In this document: piece by piece, positions 57,921 through 64,000 of the stretch
How positions within the stretch are numbered: the first letter of the stretch is position 1
Layout: each line of letters starts with the position of its first letter
Assembly: GCA_947493695.1 (NCBI GenBank)
Contig: CANLSF010000001.1
Location: forward strand, 186,001-250,000
Length of the DNA stretch: 64,000 bases
Reading direction: 5' to 3'
Source: an uncultured Kiloniellaceae bacterium
GTDB lineage: Bacteria > Pseudomonadota > Alphaproteobacteria > Kiloniellales > Kiloniellaceae
Made by a program: the position numbers and the translations under genes
The notes under the pieces: generated by a model
Databases searched by the model: none
What the model was told of the DNA's origin: nothing
What the model saw: only the letters and a program-made list of their open reading frames with translations

Positions 57921-58583
57921 TTATCGCCAAAGAATCGCAAAGGTTCGATCAGAAAACTGGCTGATTCCCCAGAGCAAAATCCAAACAAGAGTCCGAACGA
58001 TATGAAACGTTAGAGTTGCAAAAGCAACGCTCGAAATCACTGTCCAAGCCCCTACCGCTAGGTCGCTTTTCAACGCCCAGTCCATAAAAAGATCGGCATT
58101 GCTGTGTTGAGGGTTTGCAAGGAGCATCTCGGGCAAATAGGGCAGCAGCGAAACCAATACCAGGACAGCGAAGTATGACTGAACAGCGCTGTACTTAGCA
58201 CTCATTTCAGTCCGGCGCCTCAACAACGTTAATGGCCGGGACGTAAGACGCACCAGAGACAACGCATACATCCCAAAGATCGTAGTCAGCAGAATGGATA
58301 GATTCATCGCAAAAAGATGCGATGCAAAAAGCGAGCGCGATGGTTCGTCACGCGCGACGAGTTCGTTCACTATTGAGGACACGTAGTCCAAGTGCACAGC
58401 AGTGAGATCGGTAAAAGGAATCCAGATGCTTATCCAAATATGGACAGCCTCGTTCAGTCGGACTGCGACAAACAGAGCAAGTGTATAGAACACTGATAAA
58501 AGTAAACCCGCACGAAGGCATCGACGATTTACAACATCGCTCGAAGCGTCCAAAGCGAACAGGACTTCCAGAAAATTTATCAT
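57921..58583 (-). CDS. Hypothetical integral membrane protein
   Basis: 220 residues with four to five predicted membrane helices (for example LLLSVFYTLALFVAVRLNEAV, LFAMNLSILLTTIFGMYALSL and AVQSYFAVLVLVSLLPYLPEML). No recognised domain. It is AT-richer than the flanking genes. It starts MINFLEVLFALDASSDVVNRRCLRAG, a soluble N-terminus likely in the cytoplasm. Function unknown. Confidence 0.65.
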   Translation of the reverse strand: MINFLEVLFALDASSDVVNRRCLRAGLLLSVFYTLALFVAVRLNEAVHIWISIWIPFTDLTAVHLDYVSSIVNELVARDEPSRSLFASHLFAMNLSILLTTIFGMYALSLVRLTSRPLTLLRRRTEMSAKYSAVQSYFAVLVLVSLLPYLPEMLLANPQHSNADLFMDWALKSDLAVGAWTVISSVAFATLTFHIVRTLVWILLWGISQFSDRTFAILWR

Positions 58584-58657
58584 CTCGGTTCTTAAAGTCT
58601 TTATACGTTATGTACACAATAGTGCCGCAGAGTGACTACAAATGCGCTTAAAGAGGG

Positions 58658-59467
58658 TCACAGCGAATAGGATATCGCCCGCGCGGTTTCAATCGCCAGC
58701 GGCACGATTTTTTCGCGTGTACTTTCCAGATCCCACAGGGGCATGTAGACCGGAATCTGGAGGGCGGCAACGGCACGCCCTTCACTGTTGAAGACCGGGG
58801 CGGCGGTGCTGATTTCATGCACGATGATCTGGCTTTCCCCAATGTCGAAACCGTTGCGCCGCGCAGTTTCCAGGCGGGTTTGAACTGCTTCAGGGTCCGT
58901 GATCGTGTGGTCGGTGTAGGCACGAAATTCAGACCCGTTAAGAACCGCCTCACGCTCTTCAGCCGGTTGGTTTGCCAGAATCACCACACCACCCGCGGCA
59001 CAAAATGCTGGCACGCGACGGCCGGGAACGGTTGCCTCGTAGCGTGCCTTCTCATGCGGAATGCGGATCGTATAGACGATATCGCTTCCCGAGAGCTCAC
59101 AGAGGTTGACCGTGGTGTCAAACCTCTTGCTGGCTTCAATCATCCTGGGCATCGCGATCTCGGCGATCCGGTTGCTCAGGACATAGGTGTAATAGAAATC
59201 TGCAAGGCCGATTGCCGGACTGTAACGCCGTGTCCGCGGGTTTTTGTTCAGGTAGCCAAGGGTCACCAGCGTATTGGTGAAGCGTTGCGCCGCGCTCTTA
59301 TCCAGCTCCGCAAGTTTGGCGATCTCCGTCAGGCTCAGATCCCGAAGACCTAACTCCCGCTGCGCCTGACGAAACACCCGCAGAACCCGGAATCCCTTCT
59401 CGAGGGAGCTAACGAAAAGCGTGTCCGAGCGCACCGGCGCATCCTTTATCTGGGAATCTTTGGACAT
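58658..59467 (-). CDS. IclR-family transcriptional regulator
   Basis: 269 residues: a winged helix-turn-helix (about 22-85, LRDLSLTEIAKLAELDKSAAQRFTNTLVTLGYLNKN) and an IclR effector domain with YFYTYVLSNRIAEIAMPRMIEAS and VPAFCAAGGVVILA. It is divergent from the second Dpp-type importer and probably its regulator. A dyad lies just before its start. Confidence 0.87.
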   Translation of the reverse strand: MSKDSQIKDAPVRSDTLFVSSLEKGFRVLRVFRQAQRELGLRDLSLTEIAKLAELDKSAAQRFTNTLVTLGYLNKNPRTRRYSPAIGLADFYYTYVLSNRIAEIAMPRMIEASKRFDTTVNLCELSGSDIVYTIRIPHEKARYEATVPGRRVPAFCAAGGVVILANQPAEEREAVLNGSEFRAYTDHTITDPEAVQTRLETARRNGFDIGESQIIVHEISTAAPVFNSEGRAVAALQIPVYMPLWDLESTREKIVPLAIETARAISYSL

Positions 59468-59882
59468 ATTCTGGGACGCTTGACGCCTTTCAATTGGACG
59501 GATACGCTATCAATTAATAATACAGAGTATTGAATAATAATACTCATCTTTCGCTTGGCCAAGACAAACTAATGTGTGCTGGGAAATAGCCAGGCGGTAC
59601 AGGGGGCCAGAAATGCGGCCCGATCCCAGCGATGTTCTATAGCGTGTTGCGTAGAATCAAGGAGACGTATTCGAAGGCCAGCCCAAGGCAGCATTTGTAC
59701 AGCAGAATGCGTCCAGGTGAGTCAGAGAATGCAAGTAAACGCAACATGTGCGAGTGGGCGACTGTTCCGGTTTGAAACGGTCGACATCTAACGGGCGGCT
59801 GCGGAATTCTCCGGGGAGACAGGTGCGGAAAAACCGTGATCGTCCTTGTTCGTCAAAACGAAGAACAGGGAGTAATGGGGCT
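59468..59882. other. 415-base intergenic region upstream of the second Dpp-type importer
   Basis: No supported gene. Near the IclR start an AT-rich dyad is annotated separately. The plus-strand importer leader contains a short imperfect hairpin around 59847-59871, just before the AGGGAG ribosome site of the binding-protein gene. No strong sigma-70 promoter stands out. Confidence 0.45.
59525..59545. promoter_or_regulatory. Candidate IclR operator
   Basis: GAGTATT and AATACTC are perfect seven-base inverted arms with the seven-base spacer GAATAAT, in an AT-rich stretch 58 bases before the IclR start. A second, overlapping dyad AATAC-AGA-GTATT adjoins it. Confidence 0.6.
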
Positions 59883-61433
59883 GTGAAAACAAAATTGCAT
59901 TGGCTGGCGACGGTCGCCGTAACGGCGGGGTTGGCCGCAGGTTTAACCTGGGGCGCGCCGGTAGAAGCCGGTAAAGCCGACGATACCCTCAACTGGTCGA
60001 CAAACCGTGAAATCGCTGTCGTCGATCCTTACTATAACAATACTCGAGAATTGGTCATTATGGGGCACATGGGCTGGGACGGCCTGGTGCTGCGCGACCT
60101 TGAAACCGGCGAGATCAAGCCGTTGCTTGCCAAGAGCTGGAAGTGGGTCGGCGACACGGCCATCGACTTCGAGCTCCGTGACGACGTTGTTTTCCACGAT
60201 GGCAGCGCCTTCGATGCCGACGACGTTGTCTACACGCTCAATCACGTTTCCAATAAGGACAACGCGGTCCTGACGCTGCGCAACGTCAGCTGGATCAAAA
60301 ACGCGGAGAAACTTGGAAGTCATTCCGTCCGCGTCAACCTCCACAAACCCTTCCCACCTGCGTTTGCCTATCTCTCGAACGCCGTCTTCATTCTGCCCTC
60401 GGGACACTACGACAACGCCCCGATCCTGGCGGAGGGCAAGCCCGACTACGGCGCGGTCAAGCCAGTCGGTACCGGACCTTATAAGGTGGCCGACGTGAAG
60501 GCCGGCGAATACGTGCTGATGGAGAAGAACGATAACTACTTCGCAGACAGCGCTAAGGGTCAACCGCAAATCGGCAAGATGCGCTTTCGCACCATTACGG
60601 AAATGAACACCCAGATCGCCGAGCTGATGACCGGCGGTCTGGACTGGATCTGGGATGTGCCCAAGGAGCAGGCCGAACGCATGGACGGCACGCCAGCGCT
60701 GACCATCGAAAATGCCAAGACCTTTCGGATTTCTTACATGGCCTTCGATGTCGATGGCGATTCCGGGACCGATGTCTTCACCAACAAGAAAGTTCGCCAG
60801 GCGCTCTCACATGCTATCAATCGTGAGTCCATCGCCAAGAATCTAGTAGGTCCGGCATCGGAGGTCATTCACTCCGCTTGTCATCCGGACCAGTTCGGCT
60901 GCACCCAGGATGTCACCAAGTACGAGTACGACCCCGCAAAGGCCAAGGCGATGCTGGCGGAAGCCGGTTATCCGGACGGCTTCGAATTCGACATCTATGC
61001 CTACCGGCAACGTGAGTTCACCGAAGCGGTGATCGGCGATCTGGCCAAAATCGGCGTGAAGGCGAAGTTGAACTTCATGCAGTACCGCGCGCTGCGCGAC
61101 ATCGTGCGCAAGGGCGAAACGCCGATCAACCACATGACCTGGGGCTCCTACTCAATCCCCGATGTCTCTGCGGTTGTCAGCCACTTCTTCACCCATGGGC
61201 CGGAAGATCCTGCCAAGGATCCAAAGACCAAGGAACTGCTGGACGTTGCGGACAATTCGGTCGAGCCGGACACGCGAAAACTCTACTACAATCAGGCCTT
61301 CGAGCGCATTGCCAGCGAAGCCTATTGGCTGCCGATGTTCACCTACGCCAAATACTATGCCTTTTCGAAGGATCTGAACTTCAAGGCATCATCGGACGAA
61401 ATCCCAAGGTTCTATACGACCAAGTGGAATTGA
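59883..61433 (+). CDS. Second Dpp/Opp-type solute-binding protein (SBP family 5)
   Basis: 516 residues. GTG start (59883) with AGGGAG upstream; a Sec signal KTKLHWLATVAVTAGLAAG leads to a mature chain with the family pattern FELRDDVVFHDGSAFDADDVVYTLNHV and TGPYKVADVKAGEYVLMEKND. No twin arginines, unlike the first importer's binding protein. It heads a second operon with two permeases and an ATPase. Ligand unknown. Confidence 0.88.
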   Translation: MKTKLHWLATVAVTAGLAAGLTWGAPVEAGKADDTLNWSTNREIAVVDPYYNNTRELVIMGHMGWDGLVLRDLETGEIKPLLAKSWKWVGDTAIDFELRDDVVFHDGSAFDADDVVYTLNHVSNKDNAVLTLRNVSWIKNAEKLGSHSVRVNLHKPFPPAFAYLSNAVFILPSGHYDNAPILAEGKPDYGAVKPVGTGPYKVADVKAGEYVLMEKNDNYFADSAKGQPQIGKMRFRTITEMNTQIAELMTGGLDWIWDVPKEQAERMDGTPALTIENAKTFRISYMAFDVDGDSGTDVFTNKKVRQALSHAINRESIAKNLVGPASEVIHSACHPDQFGCTQDVTKYEYDPAKAKAMLAEAGYPDGFEFDIYAYRQREFTEAVIGDLAKIGVKAKLNFMQYRALRDIVRKGETPINHMTWGSYSIPDVSAVVSHFFTHGPEDPAKDPKTKELLDVADNSVEPDTRKLYYNQAFERIASEAYWLPMFTYAKYYAFSKDLNFKASSDEIPRFYTTKWN

Positions 61434-61555
61434 TCTGAGGACATGACTGCTCCGGCCGGACAGGAGGTTCGGCCGGCAGTTTCCTCTTTCCATTGAACCT
61501 GCGATTGACGAGAGATCGCTGCGGACCGCAACGCGATGATAAGCAGTAGAAAACT

Positions 61556-62473
61556 ATGATCCAATTCGCATTGAAACGGCTGGGCGTGGCGGTTTTGGTC
61601 GCCTTGACCGTATCGATCCTGTCGTTTTCGATGATATACCTCTCTGGCGACCCGGCAATTGCGCTGGCCGGTGAAGGTGCCAGCGAGGAAGACATCGAGA
61701 ATGTCCGCCGGGTTTACGGATTCGAACGGCCCATCATCGTGCAATACGGCGATTGGCTCCTGCGCGCTCTGCAGGGAAATCTCGGACACTCGAACTATCT
61801 GAAAGCCGATGTCGCCAGCGTCGTGTTCGAACGCCTGCCCACCACCATGATACTCGGGGCCAGCGCTCTGATCTTTGCGCTCGTGCTCTCGATCCCCTTG
61901 GGAGTGCTCGCCGCAATTCGTCCCAACTCCATGATCGACCGCTTTGCCCTGACGGTCGCCATGATCGGACAGGCCATGCCGAGCTTCTGGTTTGCCCTGA
62001 CGCTGATACTCTGGTTCGGTATCAACTGGCGTCTGCTCCCCATATCCGGCACAGCCAGTTGGCAAAACTTCGTCATGCCTTCGATCGCGCTTGGATACTA
62101 TGTGACCCCGGCGGTCATGCGCCTGACCCGCGCCGGCATGCTGGAGGTGCTCTCCTCGGATTACATCCGCACAGCACGCGCAAAGGGCCTGCGACCCATG
62201 ACGGTGCTGTTCAAGCACGCTCTGCGCAACGCCATCATCCCGGTGGTTTCCCTCTCCGCGGTGCAATTTGGCTTCATGCTCGGCGGTTCGATCGTGATTG
62301 AGACCATCTTCGCCATCAACGGCCTCGGGTTCCTCGTTTGGGAATCGATCCTGCGCGCCGACTTGCCCATGATGCAGGCGATCGTGCTGGTGCTCAGCAT
62401 CATCTACATTTTGCTGACTTTCCTGGCCGACTTGCTGAACGGTTTCCTCGATCCACGCATAAGGGTGTCGTGA
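61556..62473 (+). CDS. Second Dpp/Opp-type permease, DppB-like
   Basis: 305 residues, six helices. LSGDPAIALAGEGASEEDIENVRRVYGFERPIIVQY is the DppB start, and the EAA loop RTARAKGLRPMTVLFKHALRNAIIPVV and VIETIFAINGLGFLVWES follow. Gap to the binding-protein gene is 122 bases and to the next permease 1 base. Confidence 0.9.
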   Translation: MIQFALKRLGVAVLVALTVSILSFSMIYLSGDPAIALAGEGASEEDIENVRRVYGFERPIIVQYGDWLLRALQGNLGHSNYLKADVASVVFERLPTTMILGASALIFALVLSIPLGVLAAIRPNSMIDRFALTVAMIGQAMPSFWFALTLILWFGINWRLLPISGTASWQNFVMPSIALGYYVTPAVMRLTRAGMLEVLSSDYIRTARAKGLRPMTVLFKHALRNAIIPVVSLSAVQFGFMLGGSIVIETIFAINGLGFLVWESILRADLPMMQAIVLVLSIIYILLTFLADLLNGFLDPRIRVS

Positions 62474-62474
62474 T

Positions 62475-63416
62475 ATGACGGATGCTACGAAATCCCCCAG
62501 CGTGCCTCAGGGCGGCTCAATCTTGAGCAGCGGCCTCGACGATGTTCTCGAGCCCTCACCGGGGTCGCTGATGCGAAAGCGCGTTTTCGGTCACACGGGT
62601 CTGGTGATCGGCGGCGGCGTGCTGCTGATCATCTTCCTGATGGCTGTTCTCGCGCCAGTGATTTCACCCGGCGATCCCTATGACCAGGATCTCTCGCGCA
62701 AGCTGATCCCGCCAATCTGGCATGACTCGGACAAAGTGACCTGGGATCATCCACTGGGCACTGACCTTCTGGGCCGGGACTATATGACCCGCCTTTTCTA
62801 TGGGGCACGGATCTCCCTTCTGATCGGCTTTGCGGCCATGCTTATCTCGGGCGTGATCGGCACCACCCTGGGCGTACTTGCTGGCTACTTCGGTGGCAAA
62901 GTCGACATGGTGGTGAACTTTATCATTACGACACGCCTCTCCATGCCGGTGGTCCTGGTAGCCCTGGCCGTCGTGAGCCTTGTTGGTTCATCTTTGACCG
63001 TGGTGATCTGGGTGCTCGGGTTGTTGATCTGGGATCGCTTTGCCGTAGTCATGCGCAGCGCGACCCAGCAGGTTCGCGGACTCGATTTCGTTGCGGCAGC
63101 GCAGTCTCTCGGTTGCTCTACGCGACGCATCATTCTCTCCGAAATCATGCCCAACATCGCCAATCATCTGATTGTGATTGCCACGATTGAGATGGCCCAC
63201 GCAATTCTTCTGGAAGCAGCCCTGTCTTTCCTGGGGCTTGGTGTTCAACCACCGGACCCAAGCTGGGGCCTGATGATCGCCGAAGCCAAGGGCATGATAT
63301 TCTTCGATGCCTGGACCATCACCATCCCGGGTATCGCACTCTTCGCCCTTGTGCTCTCCATCAATCTTCTGGGTGACGGCATGCGCGATGTCACCGCCCC
63401 TGAAAATCGGAATTGA
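62475..63416 (+). CDS. Second Dpp/Opp-type permease, DppC-like
   Basis: 313 residues. An N-terminal cytoplasmic region of about 40 residues precedes the first helix, then HPLGTDLLGRDYMTRLFYGARISLLIGF, the EAA loop AAAQSLGCSTRRIILSEIMPNIANHLI and FLGLGVQPPDPSWGLMIAEAK. Completes the channel with the gene just upstream. Confidence 0.9.
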   Translation: MTDATKSPSVPQGGSILSSGLDDVLEPSPGSLMRKRVFGHTGLVIGGGVLLIIFLMAVLAPVISPGDPYDQDLSRKLIPPIWHDSDKVTWDHPLGTDLLGRDYMTRLFYGARISLLIGFAAMLISGVIGTTLGVLAGYFGGKVDMVVNFIITTRLSMPVVLVALAVVSLVGSSLTVVIWVLGLLIWDRFAVVMRSATQQVRGLDFVAAAQSLGCSTRRIILSEIMPNIANHLIVIATIEMAHAILLEAALSFLGLGVQPPDPSWGLMIAEAKGMIFFDAWTITIPGIALFALVLSINLLGDGMRDVTAPENRN

Positions 63417-63427
63417 GAGGCGATCGG

Positions 63428-64000
63428 ATGAGCAACAAAATCCTCGAAGTGCAAGATCTGACGATCGACATTCCCACACCCTCCGGCACTCTGCACGCGG
63501 TTCAGAAAGTCTCGATCCATGTCGATAGGGGTGAAACCCTCTGCATCGTCGGTGAATCCGGCTGCGGAAAATCACTGACCTCTCTTGCGATAATGGACCT
63601 CTTGCCAAAAAAGGCCATGCGCACGGCGACTCGTCTCGAACTCGCAGGCGAGTCCGTTTTTGAAATCGGCGAGCGTCGTATGTCCGACATTCGCGGTAAT
63701 CGCATGAGCATGATCTTTCAGGAACCCATGACATCGCTCAACCCGGCATACACAATCGGCGACCAACTGACGGAAGCCTTACGCCGCCACAGGAAGGTCT
63801 CGCGCAGCGAGGCCAGAGACCGCGCGGTTTTCCTGCTGGAGAAAGTCGGGATCACAGCGGCTGCCAGCCGTCTGGGCCAGTATCCGCACCAGCTTTCGGG
63901 CGGCCTGCGGCAACGCGTGATGATCGCTATGGCGCTGATGTGCGGTCCGGATCTCATCATCGCCGACGAACCCACAACCGCCCTGGACGTCACCATTCAG
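63428..64000 (+). CDS. Second Dpp/Opp-type ATPase, DppD-like, 3' truncated by the window end
   Basis: 191 codons are visible, running off the end. It starts MSNKILEVQDLTIDIPTPSG. Walker A GESGCGKS, Q-loop FQEPMTSLNPAYTIGDQL, signature LSGGLRQR and Walker B LIIADEPTTALD are all present, so the first ATPase domain is almost complete. Whether a second domain follows in the same chain, as in the first importer, cannot be seen. Confidence 0.92.
   Translation, partial: MSNKILEVQDLTIDIPTPSGTLHAVQKVSIHVDRGETLCIVGESGCGKSLTSLAIMDLLPKKAMRTATRLELAGESVFEIGERRMSDIRGNRMSMIFQEPMTSLNPAYTIGDQLTEALRRHRKVSRSEARDRAVFLLEKVGITAAASRLGQYPHQLSGGLRQRVMIAMALMCGPDLIIADEPTTALDVTIQ

Overview
The window is a gene-dense, roughly 60% GC bacterial chromosome segment. 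Gene content and protein style point to an aerobic, probably marine, alphaproteobacterium of the Rhodospirillales/Kiloniella-like kind: serine-cycle enzymes, trimethylamine methyltransferase (MttB)-family and phosphonate/betaine genes, many solute-binding ABC importers with Tat signals, and a 2,4-type acetoin dehydrogenase. The taxonomic call is inference. No rRNA, tRNA, CRISPR array, phage gene or complete transposase was seen.

Layout. 1-5.2 kb: tail of a GcvT-type C1 protein, a non-pyrrolysine MttB-family methyltransferase, a PfkB sugar kinase, a small transaldolase and an MFS exporter. 5.2-9.0 kb: a DMT transporter, a LysR regulator and, divergently, two overlapping oxygenase genes that match TmpA/TmpB, the pair that turns 2-trimethylammonioethylphosphonate into glycine betaine and phosphate. 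9.0-20.2 kb: a CocE-type hydrolase, an AP-superfamily phosphodiesterase, a cobalt-type nitrile hydratase whose beta subunit is split into two genes, an HSL esterase and a Dpp-type ABC importer. 20.7-22.1 kb: an aldehyde dehydrogenase. 22.3-32 kb: a LuxR-type regulator divergent from a serine-cycle cluster (sga, mtkA, mtkB, hprA, ppc, glyA), interrupted by a 272-bp foldback element. 32-34.7 kb: an endonuclease III-like protein, a MarR regulator and an AmiC-like amide sensor. 34.8-44.6 kb: a flotillin, a Urt/Fmd-type amide/urea ABC importer whose last ATPase runs in frame into an amidase, and an acyl-CoA synthetase. 44.7-46.8 kb: an exonuclease, a secreted unknown, a nicotinamidase and an orphan antitoxin. 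46.8-52.5 kb: acoR and, divergently, acoABC with a sigma-54 promoter. 52.5-58.6 kb: unknowns, two divergent trypsin-like proteases, an agmatinase-family enzyme, a 2H phosphoesterase and DUF1992. 58.7-64 kb: an IclR regulator and a second Dpp-type importer that runs off the window.

How it may work together. One theme is scavenging of methylated nitrogen compounds: phosphonocholine-like TMAEP to betaine (tmpAB), betaine or related quaternary amines through the MttB/GcvT proteins to C1-folate and glycine, then C1 and glycine through glyA and the serine cycle. A second theme is nitriles and amides: importer, nitrile hydratase (nitrile to amide), amide importer with attached amidase (amide to acid), and acyl-CoA synthetase (acid to acyl-CoA). 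Both are inferences from gene content; substrates cannot be read from sequence alone.

The items most worth a second look are the ATPase-amidase fusion, the three-gene nitrile hydratase, the 272-bp foldback element at the mtkB stop codon, the long hairpin between acoA and acoB, and the flotillin embedded in an amide importer operon.
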